Shown: positions 1 through 10,151, numbered from the stretch's first letter. The stretch is DNA of 64,000 bases from Gilliamella sp. Choc5-1 (GCF_001690595.1 NZ_LZHH01000116.1:1-64000), one strand, 5' to 3'. Program-made: numbers and translations. Notes: generated by a model from the sequence alone, not told the origin.

Positions 1-503
1 TGATGTAGGTGATAAAAAACAAATTGTTGTTGCGGATTTAACCTATATTCAAGTTAAGCAACGTTGGAACTATTTATGTGTTTTAGTGAACTTATCCGAT
101 AGGCAGATTGTCGGTTACCATGTTGGCCAACATAAAACAGCAGAGCTTGTTATGTCGGCATTAAGCCAAATTAAACTGCCATTATCGAAATTAGATTTAT
201 TTCATTCAGACCGCGGTAAAGAGTTTGATAATCGGTTATTAGCGGATTGTTTTAAGACATTTAATATCACGCATTCATTAAGCAAGAAAGGATGTCCTTA
301 TGATAATGCGGTAGCGGAAGCGACATTTAAAACAATTAAAACGGAATTTGTAAAAAGGCCAACGTTTTAACTCAACGGCTGAGTTACAACGCGCTTTTTC
401 GGCTTATGCTTATTGGTATAATCATAAACGATTACATTCTTCGTTAGGCTACTTGCCTCCCGTTGAATTTAAAAAACACTTACCCCTTAATTTTTTTGTT
501 TGA
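1..503 (+). pseudogene. IS3-family transposase (orfB-type) fragment, frameshifted
   Basis: The sequence is open from the left window edge and encodes the integrase-core part of an IS3-type transposase: a first Asp in DLTYIQV, a second in HSDRGKEFDN and the Glu in NAVAEATFKTIKTE. The frame closes after VKRPTF at base 370. The expected continuation (KGQRFNSTAEL ... YNHKRLHSSLGYLPPVEFKKH) follows in another frame up to the stop at 501-503. The shift is explained by one extra A in the A5 run at 352-356. The gene is therefore broken and also truncated by the window edge. Whether an intact orfA lies upstream cannot be seen. Confidence 0.85.
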
Positions 504-520
504 AAATGTGTTGCCATTCC

Positions 521-751
521 AAATTGAGTGATATACAAAACCATATTGAGCAATGGCTTGAGTTTTACAATCGAGAAAGAGCACACTCTGGAGAATATTG
601 TTACGGGAAGACACCATGGCATGGAATGATGCAAAGGGGTTGGTTAAAGGAAAGCAATTGGAGAGTTTATTTTGCTCATCGGACACGCATTTTGTTAAAA
701 TAAAGGCTGATGAGTAACATGTGTCTGTCGGATTAAGTTTGAGCTACTATA
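521..751 (+). pseudogene. Remnant 3' end of an IS481-family element
   Basis: This stretch aligns with the last part of the transposase and the terminal repeat of the element inserted in rbsC near 22 kb. Shared peptides include IEQWLEFYNRERAHSG and YCYGKTPW, followed by the end sequence CTGTCGGATTAAGTTTGAGC. A 4-base deletion after CCATGGC and other changes disrupt the frame. Only the tail of the element survives, butted directly against the IS3-type remnant. It is a dead copy older than the 22-kb insertion. Confidence 0.85.
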
Positions 752-859
752 TATGTTGGAGTTCGGAAACAATGTCACATTTACGGCACAAAGCACAATT
801 GACACGTTAAATAAGATTGCAAGAAATTCTTAAAAACTATTTAAAATCATAGTTTTAAG

Positions 860-935
860 TGGTGGGTTGTGAGGGGATCGAACCCGCGACCAATTGATTA
901 AGAGTCAACTGCTCTACCGACTGAGCTAACAACCC
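860..935 (-). tRNA. tRNA-Lys (anticodon CTT)
   Basis: On the minus strand a 76-nt cloverleaf begins GGGTTGTTAGCTCAG and ends with encoded CCA. The acceptor stem pairs GGGTTGT with ACAACCC and the T loop is GTTCGATCC. The anticodon loop CTCTTAA gives anticodon CTT, reading AAG codons. It closely resembles enterobacterial lysine tRNA, which normally has TTT. Confidence 0.95.
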
Positions 936-1059
936 ACTGAAAGATTACTGCGTTATTCTATATAAATCTAATCAATAATGCAAATTGTTGTTCTCATTTT
1001 ATTTGTTAATAATCTTAACATAAACCTAAAAACATTAGATTTAACATCACTATATTTAT

Positions 1060-1084
1060 AAAACCTCTCATTTGAGAGGTTTTT
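1060..1084 (-). terminator. Rho-independent terminator of valS
   Basis: A perfect hairpin (ACCTCTCA/TGAGAGGT) has A and T tracts on both sides and begins just beyond the valS stop codon. Confidence 0.8.
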
Positions 1085-1096
1085 AATTTAATAAAC

Positions 1097-3955
1097 TTAA
1101 AGGCTTTTTATTGCGGTATACTGCTCTTGCAGTTTGGCTTTATCGTCAATATAACCTTGTTGTTTTTCCTTTTCTTTAGCGACCACAGCGGCTGGTGCTT
1201 TATCAACAAAGCTTACGTTAGATAGTTTGTTTTCAATACGGGAAATTTCGCCATTAATTCGCTCAATTTCTTTTTCTAAACGCGCAAGTTCGTTTTCTTT
1301 ATTAATTAATCCAGCCATTGGAATAAGCAATTCAGCACCATCCACCAGTTTAGTGACAGATAATGGCCCTGCTTCACCTTCATCAAGTAAAACAATTTCG
1401 GATAATCTTGCTAGTGATTCAATAAAGTTGATATTATCACTAATAATTCTATGTACCGTTGGTGAGGCCTTTCTAATTAGTAATTGTAATGGCTTACTTG
1501 GTGCAATATTCATTTCTGCACGAATATTTCGCACTGCAATTACCACATCTTTTATCCAATTAATATCTGCTACCGCTTCGTCATTTACATGTTTTTTATC
1601 AAAAGCAGGCATTGGCTGTAACATAATAGTGTCAGCAGTTATGTGCATTAATCCTTTTACATTTTGCCAAATTTCTTCCGTAATAAATGGAATAATTGGA
1701 TGAGCTAAGCGTAATAGAGCCTCTAATACTGTCACTAATGTATGACGAGCTGCACGTTGCTGTGATTGTTCGCCATTGGCTAAAATCGATTTGGTTAGTT
1801 CTAAATACCAGTCACAAAATTGGTTCCAAGTAAATTCATATAAAATATTTGCAGCTAAATCAAATCGGTAGGTATCAAATGCTTCACGATAAGATTTAAC
1901 AGTTTGGTTAAATTCTGCTAAAACCCATTTATCAGCAAGAGAATAATCTAAATCTCCGCCATTAAATCCGCAATCGTGTCCTTCTGTATTCATTAACACA
2001 TAACGGCTAGCATTCCAAAGTTTGTTACAGAAGTTTCGATAACCTTCTAATCGTTTTAGATCCCAATTGATATCTCGCCCTGTCGAGGCTAATGCAGCCA
2101 ATGTAAAGCGCAACGCATCAGTACCATGAGCCTCAATGCCATTAGGAAATTGCTTTTGAGTTCGTTTAGCAATTTTTTCAGCTAATTGAGGTTGCATCAT
2201 ATTACCCGTGCGTTTTTCTAATAATGCAGGCAGTGAGATGCCATCAATCATATCTAAAGGATCAATTACATTTCCTTTAGATTTTGACATTTTTTGCCCT
2301 TCTTCATCACGAATTAAGCCTGTAACATACACGGTTTTAAAAGGAACTTGTGGTTTACCTTGCTCATCTTTAATAAAGTGCATGGTCATCATGATCATTC
2401 TGGCAACCCAGAAGAAAATGATATCAAAACCAGTTACAAGCACATTCGTTGGGTGGAATGTGGCTAAATCATCAGTATTATTTGGCCAACCTAACGTTGA
2501 AAACGTCCAAAGCGCTGATGAGAACCAAGTATCAAGCACGTCGTCGTCTTGTTTCAGTTCAATATCATCAGCAAGGTTATTTTCACGACGAACCTCGGCT
2601 TCATCTCGGCCAACATAAACATTACCTTGCTTATCATACCAAGCAGGAATACGGTGTCCCCACCATAATTGACGCGAAATACACCAATCTTGGATATCAT
2701 TCATCCAAGAAAAATACATGTTTTCATACTGTTTTGGTACAAATTGGATATCGCCATTTTTTACAGCATCGATCGCAGGCTCGGCAAGTACTTTTGCACG
2801 CACATACCATTGATCAGTTAGCATAGGTTCAATAACAACGCCACCACGATCACCATAAGGAACAGTTAAATCATGAGGTTCAATTTTTTCTAAAATACCT
2901 AGTGATTCACATTCTGCCACAACCGCTTTACGGGCAGCAAAACGCTCTAGATTGTGGAATTGAGCAGGAATAGTAGGTTCATATGCATCGCTTGGTTCAC
3001 CATTAGTATCAAACACTTCAGCTTGCTGACGAATATCACCATCAAAGGTTAAGATATTGATCATGGATAATTGGTGACGTCGCCCTACTTCATAGTCATT
3101 AAAATCATGAGCTGGCGTAATTTTTACGCACCCTGTCCCTTTTGTCATATCAGCATGTTCATCACCAACAATAGGAATACGACGATTAACAAACGGTAAT
3201 ATCACATATTGGCCAATCAAATCTTTATAGCGAGGATCTTCAGGATTAACCGCAACTCCTGTATCACCAAATAAGGTTTCTGGGCGAGTGGTTGCAACAA
3301 CTAAATAATCTTTACCATCGGCTGTTTTCACACCATCTGCTAATGGATAACGCAAATGCCACATTGAGCCTTTAACTTCTCGGTTTTCGACCTCAAGATC
3401 TGAAATCGCTGTGCGTAATTTAGGATCCCAATTAACTAAGCGTTTGCCGCGATAGATAAGGTTTTCTTGATATAGTCGAACAAAGACTTCTTTTACGGCG
3501 TTTGATAAACCGTCGTCCATAGTGAATCGTTCACGATCCCAATCGACCGAATCGCCTAAACGACGCATCTGTTTTGTAATGCTACCGCCTGATTCAGCTT
3601 TCCATTGCCAAATTTTGTCAATAAAAGCATCACGACCATAATCATGGCGAGTTTTGTTTTCTTCAGCAGCAATTTTACGCTCTACTACCATTTGCGTTGC
3701 AATACCAGCATGATCGGTTCCTGATTGCCAAAGGGTATTATGCCCTTGCATACGGTGATAACGAATTAAGGCATCCATAATTGTTTGTTGGAAAGCATGC
3801 CCCATATGTAAACTACCCGTTACATTTGGCGGTGGAATAGCAATACAATAACTTGGCTGTGATTTGTCACCATTAGGCTTAAAGTATCCGCTCTCTTCCC
3901 AATGTTGATAAATGGGTTGTTCAATTTCATGTGGATTATAAGTTGTGTTTTTCAT
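1097..3955 (-). CDS. valS: Valyl-tRNA synthetase
   Basis: ValS charges tRNA-Val with valine in the cytoplasm and hydrolyses mis-attached threonine. The 952-residue length matches the E. coli enzyme. The class I signatures are present: HMGH in [14 protein letters not shown] near residue 47 and KMSKSKG near residue 555. The editing (CP1) insertion lies between them, with [11 protein letters not shown]. The C-terminal ~70 residues form the usual tRNA-binding coiled coil. A tRNA-Val gene lies about 6 kb away but is not linked transcriptionally. The gene stands alone with its own terminator; holC and pepA, its E. coli neighbours, are absent. Confidence 0.98.
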   Translation of the reverse strand: MKNTTYNPHEIEQPIYQHWEESGYFKPNGDKSQPSYCIAIPPPNVTGSLHMGHAFQQTIMDALIRYHRMQGHNTLWQSGTDHAGIATQMVVERKIAAEENKTRHDYGRDAFIDKIWQWKAESGGSITKQMRRLGDSVDWDRERFTMDDGLSNAVKEVFVRLYQENLIYRGKRLVNWDPKLRTAISDLEVENREVKGSMWHLRYPLADGVKTADGKDYLVVATTRPETLFGDTGVAVNPEDPRYKDLIGQYVILPFVNRRIPIVGDEHADMTKGTGCVKITPAHDFNDYEVGRRHQLSMINILTFDGDIRQQAEVFDTNGEPSDAYEPTIPAQFHNLERFAARKAVVAECESLGILEKIEPHDLTVPYGDRGGVVIEPMLTDQWYVRAKVLAEPAIDAVKNGDIQFVPKQYENMYFSWMNDIQDWCISRQLWWGHRIPAWYDKQGNVYVGRDEAEVRRENNLADDIELKQDDDVLDTWFSSALWTFSTLGWPNNTDDLATFHPTNVLVTGFDIIFFWVARMIMMTMHFIKDEQGKPQVPFKTVYVTGLIRDEEGQKMSKSKGNVIDPLDMIDGISLPALLEKRTGNMMQPQLAEKIAKRTQKQFPNGIEAHGTDALRFTLAALASTGRDINWDLKRLEGYRNFCNKLWNASRYVLMNTEGHDCGFNGGDLDYSLADKWVLAEFNQTVKSYREAFDTYRFDLAANILYEFTWNQFCDWYLELTKSILANGEQSQQRAARHTLVTVLEALLRLAHPIIPFITEEIWQNVKGLMHITADTIMLQPMPAFDKKHVNDEAVADINWIKDVVIAVRNIRAEMNIAPSKPLQLLIRKASPTVHRIISDNINFIESLARLSEIVLLDEGEAGPLSVTKLVDGAELLIPMAGLINKENELARLEKEIERINGEISRIENKLSNVSFVDKAPAAVVAKEKEKQQGYIDDKAKLQEQYTAIKSL

Positions 3956-4107
3956 AATTAAAGCATCAATCCTGATCTAGGGCATAATAGAAAATAGCGT
4001 TTATTCTACAGTAAAATAGAAAAACAATAAATTAGCAGAACGATAATCTAAGTGGATTTAATTTATCTTTGACGATCTTATGTAAATATTGATAGTGATG
4101 AGTTCAA

Positions 4108-4163
4108 AATTCACCGTTTTAAAGTTAAAACGGTGAATTAAAAAAGCCAAATTATATGGCTAA
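4108..4163 (-). terminator. Two stacked hairpins downstream of panC
   Basis: Reading leftward from panC, an AGCCA/TGGCT hairpin is followed by a T6 run. Immediately after comes a perfect 14-bp inverted repeat (AATTCACCGTTTTA and its complement, 4-base loop). The first looks like an intrinsic terminator. The second may reinforce it or insulate the valS promoter side. Confidence 0.65.
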
Positions 4164-4205
4164 AACAATAATTATTTTAATAGTCTCAGTAGTAAAAAAT
4201 AACTT

Positions 4206-5060
4206 TTATCTACCACTATGTTGATAAATAAAGTTATCAATCAATCGAGTTTTACCTATATACACGGCTAATGCACATAAGCTGTCTTGCTCAAGAGAGT
4301 CTACTGCTTTTAAGATAGTTAAATCAACAAACTCAATATAGTCAATTTTAGCTAGCGATTGTTTTGCTATTACGTTATGCATAGCTTGGGTTATTGTAGC
4401 CACTGATTTTTCGCCTTGCTTAATTTGGTCTTTAGCACATTCAATAGCCTGATATAAACAAACCGCAGCTGCACGTTCAACGTCTGATAAATAGCTATTA
4501 CGAGAGCTTTTGGCTAAACCGTCCGCTTCACGCACAATTGGGCAACCTATAATATCAATATTAAAGTTTAAATCATCAACCATACGTTTAATCACCGCAA
4601 GTTGTTGAGCATCTTTTTGACCAAAATAAGCACGATCAGGTTGTGTGATATTAAATAATTTAGTTACTACCGTGCACACACCTTTGAAATGACCGGGTCT
4701 TCTTTTGCCACAAAGCGCATCGGTTAAATCATTAACATCAACATAGCTATTGAAGTTAGCATCATACATTTCATTCGCTGATGGGCAAAAAATAAGATCG
4801 ACTCCCATCTGCTCGCAGGCGATTTTATCTCGCTCAAGATCTCGAGGATAGCTAGCAAGATCCTCTGAAGGGCCGAACTGTATCGGATTAACAAAAATAG
4901 TAACAATAACTTTTTGATTATCTTTTTTAGCAGCTGCCATTAAACTTTGGTGGCCTTCATGCAAATAACCCATTGTTGGCACAAGTCCAACACTGCAACC
5001 AGCTTGACGCCAAGCTTTAACTTGCTGACGCACTTGTTCAATAGTTGTTACAACCTTCAT
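4206..5060 (-). CDS. panC: Pantothenate synthetase
   Basis: PanC condenses pantoate with beta-alanine using ATP, the last step of pantothenate (vitamin B5, CoA precursor) synthesis. The 284 residues match the family length. The nucleotidyltransferase signature MGYLHEGHQSL is at residues 30-40, followed by FVNPIQFGPSEDL. The KSSRNSYLS loop lies near 184. It is the last gene of a panG-like/panB/panC operon, 5 bases after panB. No panD (aspartate decarboxylase) is in the cluster, so beta-alanine must come from elsewhere. Confidence 0.97.
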   Translation of the reverse strand: MKVVTTIEQVRQQVKAWRQAGCSVGLVPTMGYLHEGHQSLMAAAKKDNQKVIVTIFVNPIQFGPSEDLASYPRDLERDKIACEQMGVDLIFCPSANEMYDANFNSYVDVNDLTDALCGKRRPGHFKGVCTVVTKLFNITQPDRAYFGQKDAQQLAVIKRMVDDLNFNIDIIGCPIVREADGLAKSSRNSYLSDVERAAAVCLYQAIECAKDQIKQGEKSVATITQAMHNVIAKQSLAKIDYIEFVDLTILKAVDSLEQDSLCALAVYIGKTRLIDNFIYQHSGR

Positions 5061-5065
5061 TTTAG

Positions 5066-5920
5066 TTACCTTTTATGCCCTATTGAAAACTCAGATTTAA
5101 GTTTTACCATTATTTCGTTATCAATTGCAAACTCATGCTCTGAAGCAGGAAATTGCTGTTCCTTCACTTCTTCACAATACTCAGAAAATGCTTTTTTCAT
5201 TTGATCACCAATTGGTGCAAAAGATTTAACAAATTTTGATGAAACACCATCATACATAGACAACATATCTTGATAAACAAGCACCTGCCCATCACAACCA
5301 GCCCCTGCACCAATACCAATAGTTGGAATACTAACTAATTCAGAAATATATTTAGCTAAATCAGCAGGAACACATTCAAGTAATATTGCAACCGCCCCCG
5401 CTTGCTCAACAGCTAATGCATCAAGAATAATATTTTTAGCATGCTGATATTCTTTACCTTGAACTTTATAACCACCTAAAGCAAGCACTGATTGAGGCAT
5501 TAATCCAATGTGCGCAATAACAGGAATAGATGCTTGTGTGATCATTTTAATATGCTCACAAAACGCTTGCCCCCCTTCAAGTTTAATGGCTTGCGCTTGT
5601 CCTTCTTTAACTAAACGTCCAGCATTAAAAACAGCATCATATACCGAAGTGTGATAAGACATAAAAGGTAAATCTGTGACTACAAAAGCCGTTTTAGCTG
5701 CTCTTGCAACGGCTTTAGAATGGTGAATCATATCTTCCATAGTTACCGATACAGTACTATCATAGCCTAGCATCACCATGCCTAAAGAATCACCAACTAA
5801 CAAACAATCTACACCACTTTCGTCCATCAATTTGGCAGTTGTGTAATCATATGCTGTTAACATAGTAATTTTTTGTTTATTTTTTTTACGTTGTTGTAGT
5901 GTAAGGATAGTGTTTTTCAA
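5066..5920 (-). CDS. panB: 3-methyl-2-oxobutanoate hydroxymethyltransferase
   Basis: PanB transfers a hydroxymethyl group from methylene-tetrahydrofolate to ketoisovalerate, giving ketopantoate. The TIM-barrel protein has 284 residues, somewhat longer than the 264 of E. coli. It shows the MLTAYDYTTAKLMDESG start, VGDSLGMVMLGYDSTVSVT and the substrate loop IPTIGIGAGAGCDGQVLV. The ATG overlaps the stop of the upstream reductase-like gene by 4 bases, which indicates translational coupling. The product feeds that putative reductase and then PanC. Confidence 0.97.
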   Translation of the reverse strand: MKNTILTLQQRKKNKQKITMLTAYDYTTAKLMDESGVDCLLVGDSLGMVMLGYDSTVSVTMEDMIHHSKAVARAAKTAFVVTDLPFMSYHTSVYDAVFNAGRLVKEGQAQAIKLEGGQAFCEHIKMITQASIPVIAHIGLMPQSVLALGGYKVQGKEYQHAKNIILDALAVEQAGAVAILLECVPADLAKYISELVSIPTIGIGAGAGCDGQVLVYQDMLSMYDGVSSKFVKSFAPIGDQMKKAFSEYCEEVKEQQFPASEHEFAIDNEIMVKLKSEFSIGHKR

Positions 5921-6759
5921 GGTAACAGCTCCAATTCTAATTGTCGATAGTCCTTATTTGGATGTTTTTTACGACTAAGATTAACTAAAATTGAGGATAA
6001 TTGCTTATACAACGGTTTAATATCCGTTGGTATGACAGCTAAATGCTCTTTTATTGTTTCAACATCAGCACGCTCAATCGGACCAGTTAAAGCGGCAATT
6101 GTCCCCTCTTTGCAAAGGTTTTTTGCATTATCTAAAAATAATCTATGCCAAGCTTGCTGACTAAATTCAGTATCAAGCGCACATTTTGTAAACAAGTCAC
6201 TTCCTATTTGAGCTAATGCGATAACCTGATTGCTAAGCATTACACAAGCCGCATGATAAAGAGGCTTTTTATCAGCCGATAGTATTGCTATAGGGTTTTT
6301 CAATGGTTTTAAAAATCGTTGTAATTGGGAAATAGCTTGTTTATTTGCCTCAAGCGTAAAAAACACTTTTGACATAGCATGATAACAATCAAATCGATCA
6401 TATATTGCATATAAAGGATGCAAAGAAAATGCTAAAGGATGAACTACTTGGCGAGATATAAATACGTTTGATGTTAATAATCCGCTACAATGACCAATCC
6501 ATTTATTACTAATAGGTAACTGGCAAAGTGATTGCCAAACAAGGGCTATTTGATGATCTGGCACTGTCAAAAACAGGCAATTACAATCTCTCACTAGCTC
6601 GTTTAACGTTGAATATGCCTTACTCTGAGTAAATTTACTTGCAACTTGAGCTTGCTCGTAAGATCGACTATAAAACCCAACGACCTGCATACCACACAAA
6701 GAAAAATACTTAGCTAAAGTGCACCCTACTTTACCAGCACCAATAAAACCAATCATCAT
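5917..6759 (-). CDS. Rossmann-like DUF2520 protein, candidate PanG ketopantoate reductase
   Basis: This 280-residue protein has an N-terminal NAD(P)-binding motif, GFIGAGKVG (residues 4-12). Its C-terminal half carries the DUF2520 signature KPLYHAACVMLSN. It is not PanE, the usual 2-dehydropantoate reductase. Reductases of the PanG type, described in Francisella and Enterococcus, have this domain pair and occur with panB/panC. Here it is the first gene of that operon with a 4-base overlap into panB, so ketopantoate reduction is the likely role. The assignment rests on architecture and context, not on a recognised catalytic residue. A different NADP-dependent oxidoreductase remains possible. 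Confidence 0.7.
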   Translation of the reverse strand: MMIGFIGAGKVGCTLAKYFSLCGMQVVGFYSRSYEQAQVASKFTQSKAYSTLNELVRDCNCLFLTVPDHQIALVWQSLCQLPISNKWIGHCSGLLTSNVFISRQVVHPLAFSLHPLYAIYDRFDCYHAMSKVFFTLEANKQAISQLQRFLKPLKNPIAILSADKKPLYHAACVMLSNQVIALAQIGSDLFTKCALDTEFSQQAWHRLFLDNAKNLCKEGTIAALTGPIERADVETIKEHLAVIPTDIKPLYKQLSSILVNLSRKKHPNKDYRQLELELLP

Positions 6760-6794
6760 AATGATTATACATTTTTTATAAATGCCTAATTATA

Positions 6795-6842
6795 ACTAAA
6801 AAAACAAAAACCAACCACTAATCAAGTCAAATTAATGGTTGG
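6795..6842 (-). terminator. Intrinsic terminator, probably of recQ, separated by the IS5 insertion
   Basis: On the minus strand a CCAACCA/TGGTTGG stem is followed by a long T-rich tract (TTTTTGTTTTTTT). It is oriented for leftward transcription. panG starts just to its left, so the only gene it could serve is recQ, which now lies beyond the 882-bp insertion sequence. Confidence 0.6.
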
Positions 6843-6864
6843 ATTTTTTAATTAATTTTTATTA

Positions 6865-7746
6865 GGGCGTGTTGATCTTTCATGATTATTTTTTATACTG
6901 CATGATGTGAGTTATAATAATTCTGCCAAAAACAACCATAACTCGATTCATCATGCCAAGAACAATGCTAACAGATAAACGGTGGGAAAAGCTACTACAA
7001 ATAATGAAAAATACCGGCCGAGTTTATAATAAATCCGCGCATCGGATGACGTTTGAAGGGATCCTTTTCCGAATGAGAACCGGTATTCCTTGGCGAGATT
7101 TGCCAGAAGAGTTTGGTGAATGGAGCACTGTCTATAGACGATTTAATTTGTGGTCTAAAAAAGGCATATTAGTTGATATTTTCAAACATTTATCACAACT
7201 AGCGGATTTTGAATGGGTGTTCCTAGATGGCTCGATTATCAGGGCTCATCAACATAGTACAGGCGCTGCAACGGAGCATTGTGAGCAAATAGGTCAGAGC
7301 TGTGGTGGTAATTCAACTAAAATTCATCTTGCGGTTGATAGTGGTGGTTTGCCTATTTGTTTTGAGCTTTCTGAAGGACAACGACATGATATCACTTATG
7401 CAGAAAACCTAGTTGAAAAGATCGATGAAGTCAATACAGTGATAGCCGATAAAGATTATGACAGCGAGACTTTTCGGTGCTTTGTTCGTCAAAAAGGCGG
7501 ACGAACGGTGATTGCTAAACGTAATTATGGTAAGGATATAGATAAAAGCAGTATGGATAGGTGCCTTTATCGCTATCGTCATTTAGTCGAGAATGCCTTT
7601 GCTAGAATCAAGCAATACCGTTCAATATCAACTAGATACGATAAGTTAGAAAGGAATTATGCCAGTATGGTATCACTGGCATTTATGTTAATGTGGCTGC
7701 CAATGTATTGTTGAGTAATTTATGTACAGCAAAGATCAACAGCCCC
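6865..7746 (+). mobile_element. IS5-family insertion sequence (882 bp), apparently intact
   Basis: The element is bounded by imperfect inverted repeats beginning GGGCGTGTTGATCTTT on the left and GGGGCTGTTGATCTTT (complement) on the right. It is flanked by TA on both sides, consistent with a short target duplication. It contains one full-length transposase gene. It sits between recQ and the pan operon and looks recent, because nothing in it is visibly damaged. Confidence 0.85.
6953..7714 (+). CDS. IS5-family (IS427/IS1031-like) transposase
   Basis: This single-ORF DDE transposase has 253 residues. The N-terminal part has the typical RMRTGIPWRDLPEEFGEWSTV motif. The catalytic Asp residues lie in VFLDGSIIRAHQ and VIADKDYDSE, and the Glu in YRHLVENAFARIKQYR. 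The ORF fills the IS and is uninterrupted, so it may be active. Many family members split the ORF with a frameshift; this one does not. Confidence 0.93.
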   Translation: MPRTMLTDKRWEKLLQIMKNTGRVYNKSAHRMTFEGILFRMRTGIPWRDLPEEFGEWSTVYRRFNLWSKKGILVDIFKHLSQLADFEWVFLDGSIIRAHQHSTGAATEHCEQIGQSCGGNSTKIHLAVDSGGLPICFELSEGQRHDITYAENLVEKIDEVNTVIADKDYDSETFRCFVRQKGGRTVIAKRNYGKDIDKSSMDRCLYRYRHLVENAFARIKQYRSISTRYDKLERNYASMVSLAFMLMWLPMYC

Positions 7747-7818
7747 TAGTTGATTATAATTTTCAAAATAATCAAAACTTTCTAAGAATGGTTATTATAT
7801 GTAATTTGTACAAAAATG

Positions 7819-9648
7819 TTACAAAATTTTTACCATAAATTCATTTATCTCATCTAAAAACAAATTACCATATTTTTCTAACTTAATTTTACCTACGCCC
7901 GTAATGTTAATTAACTGCTTTTTACTTTCTGGTTTAGTTTGAACCATTTCTAGTAATGTCGCATCACTAAAAATAACATATGGTGGCACATCTTCAACAT
8001 CAGCAATATCTTTACGTAATCGCCTAAGATTATTAAATAAAATTCGCTCTTCGTAAGATAAAATCGTTGTTAAATTAATGGATCTTGCATATCGATTTAT
8101 GCGGCTTTTTTTCACAAGTTCTAAACGAGGTTTAGCCAATGATAATGAAATTTCGCCCCTAAGTATTAAGCGAGCTTTTTGTGTTAGTTGAAGCGTTGTA
8201 TAGGTTGATATATTTTGACTTAAATAACCTAAATATACTAACTGCCTAATAACACTAAGCCAATAGCTTGATGAGTGTTGCTTACCGATACCATAAACCG
8301 ACAATTTATTATGCCCCATTTCTTTAATGTGAATACGCCCAGACCCCCTTAAAACATCAACTATATATTGCGCTCCATAACACTGTTTAACACGATAAAC
8401 ACAAGATAAAACCTTCTGCGCATCAATTAGACCATCATAAAGTTCGGGGGGATACAAACAAATATCGCAGTTATTACAAGGTTCAGTTCGTTCTTCACCA
8501 AAATAATTAAGCAAAACAATCCGCCGACAAGTAAGGCTTTTCCCAAATGCCTCCATTGCATTAATTTTTTGTAACTCTATATTTTTATGTTTACCATCTT
8601 TTTTTTCGATAGTTTTTTTCTGATACCAATCAAGATCTTTACTATTAAACAGTAGTATTGCCTCGGCTGGCATACCATCACGTCCTGCTCGGCCTGTTTC
8701 TTGATAATAAGCTTCAATCGTTCGTGGACAATCCGCATGTACAACAAAGCGCACATTAGGTTTGTTAATTCCCATACCAAATGCAACGGTTGCAACAATA
8801 ATTTGCACATCATCTTTTAAAAAAGCATCTTGTGCTTGTTGGCGTTCTTCGTTAGACAAACCTGCATGATAAGCCATAACAGAAAAACCACGAGCAGCAA
8901 GCTTAGTAGTTATATCTTCGACCCGAGAACGACTTGAACAATAAATAATACCTGAGTTGCCTTTTTGTGTTTCAATAAATGAAACAACTTGCTCAATCTG
9001 ATTAAATTTCTCAGCAACAGTATAACGAATATTAGGTCGATCAAAACTTCTTACCACCACCAACGGATCAACCAAATCAAGTTGAGTTATAATATCAGTT
9101 TGCGTTAACTTATCGGCAGTAGCTGTCAATGCAACAATCGGCACATTAGGTAAACGAGTAGAAAGTTGGCCTAATTGCCGATAATCTGGCCTAAAATCAT
9201 GCCCCCATTGAGAGATACAATGCGCCTCATCAATAGCAATTAATGAAGGTGGTTGCTCATGAATTAATGTAGAAAAAGCATATACCCCCAATCGTTCAGG
9301 CGAAACATATAGTAATTTTATTGATTTATTTAAATATTTTTCGATGACTTCTTGTTGTTCTGTCGCTGATTGAGTAGCATTAAGATATGCAGCATCAATA
9401 CCATTAGCTAATAATTGATCGACCTGATCTTTCATCAAAGAAATTAAAGGTGAAATAACAATGGCAGTGCCAGGCAATAAAACTGCAGGGATTTGATAAC
9501 ATAAAGATTTACCGCCCCCTGTTGGAATAATCACTAAAGTGTCACGCCCATCGATAATAGATTCAATAATTTCCCTTTGCTGGTTTCTAAATGACTTGTA
9601 ACCAAAAACATTTTGCAAAACATCTTCTATTTGATCTTTTATCGACAT
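7819..9648 (-). CDS. recQ: ATP-dependent DNA helicase RecQ
   Basis: RecQ is a 3'-5' SF2 helicase of the RecF recombination and repair pathway. The 609 residues equal the E. coli length. It has Walker [10 protein letters not shown] near residue 50, DEAH in [18 protein letters not shown] and motif [12 protein letters not shown]. The RQC zinc cysteines are in [17 protein letters not shown], and a C-terminal HRDC domain includes the [13 protein letters not shown] helix-hairpin. No terminator is seen directly after the stop; the nearest lies beyond the adjacent IS5 copy. Confidence 0.98.
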   Translation of the reverse strand: MSIKDQIEDVLQNVFGYKSFRNQQREIIESIIDGRDTLVIIPTGGGKSLCYQIPAVLLPGTAIVISPLISLMKDQVDQLLANGIDAAYLNATQSATEQQEVIEKYLNKSIKLLYVSPERLGVYAFSTLIHEQPPSLIAIDEAHCISQWGHDFRPDYRQLGQLSTRLPNVPIVALTATADKLTQTDIITQLDLVDPLVVVRSFDRPNIRYTVAEKFNQIEQVVSFIETQKGNSGIIYCSSRSRVEDITTKLAARGFSVMAYHAGLSNEERQQAQDAFLKDDVQIIVATVAFGMGINKPNVRFVVHADCPRTIEAYYQETGRAGRDGMPAEAILLFNSKDLDWYQKKTIEKKDGKHKNIELQKINAMEAFGKSLTCRRIVLLNYFGEERTEPCNNCDICLYPPELYDGLIDAQKVLSCVYRVKQCYGAQYIVDVLRGSGRIHIKEMGHNKLSVYGIGKQHSSSYWLSVIRQLVYLGYLSQNISTYTTLQLTQKARLILRGEISLSLAKPRLELVKKSRINRYARSINLTTILSYEERILFNNLRRLRKDIADVEDVPPYVIFSDATLLEMVQTKPESKKQLINITGVGKIKLEKYGNLFLDEINEFMVKIL

Positions 9649-9882
9649 ACAAACCTAAATATGAGCAACCAACGGAATGTGCGAGTATAGCTAAATTAAT
9701 TTAAACAAACCACTATGAATTAATCTAAATTTATAATTCATTCCGATAATAAAAAAATTCTTCGAAAAAATTATGTTCATAATACAACCAACTTTGTTCG
9801 ACAGATTAAAAAAACAGCTTTTTTTTATTTTTTTACTTGATACAAAGCGATTTGCCCGTTAATATTTACGTGTTTCAAATAT

Positions 9883-9959
9883 ACGCCCGTAGCTCAGTTG
9901 GTTAGAGCATCACCTTGACATGGTGGGGGTCAGTGGTTCGAGTCCACCCGGGCGTACCA
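9883..9959 (+). tRNA. tRNA-Val (anticodon GAC)
   Basis: A 77-nt cloverleaf starts ACGCCCGTAGCTCAG and ends GGGCGTACCA. The anticodon stem TCACC/GGTGG encloses loop TTGACAT, giving anticodon GAC. CCA is encoded. The sequence strongly resembles E. coli valV/valW. The region immediately 3' holds a short repeat array and a transposon relic, as expected for a tRNA insertion hotspot. Confidence 0.96.
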
Positions 9960-10012
9960 TTCTAAAGCCTTATCTTACAAGCCTTTAAAGTGATTACCTT
10001 AAGTTCAGATGT

Positions 10013-10045
10013 GGGGTAAAATCGGGGTAAAACTAGGGTAAAATT
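10013..10045 (+). repeat. Three direct 11-bp repeats (GGGGTAAAA type) next to tRNA-Val
   Basis: Three copies lie in tandem at an exact 11-bp pitch: GGGGTAAAATC, GGGGTAAAACT and AGGGTAAAATT. They begin about 54 bp beyond the tRNA 3' end. The helical spacing and position resemble arm-type binding repeats of tyrosine integrases. No integrase gene is present, so that role is inference. Confidence 0.6.
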
Positions 10046-10151
10046 AACACTTTAATTATCATGATAACAATTAAATACCACATACAAATTTACACACCTG
10101 AAGATTACGAAATAGAGCTGTCGAGTATTATTAATTAAAGATAGAGAACGA

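Noticed and set aside
1227-1703. 158-codon plus-strand ORF opposite valS
   Set aside because: It is antisense to a fully conserved valS and its translation has no recognisable features; a shadow of low-complexity codons.
2208-2826. Two plus-strand ORFs (136 and 125 codons) opposite valS
   Set aside because: They overlap each other in different frames and lie within the valS catalytic core, so both are shadows.
10013-10045. CRISPR array
   Set aside because: The repeats are 11 bp with no spacers and only three copies; no cas genes are present.
9960-10150. Possible small gene or ncRNA after tRNA-Val
   Set aside because: No start with a ribosome-binding site and no stable fold apart from the short direct repeats.
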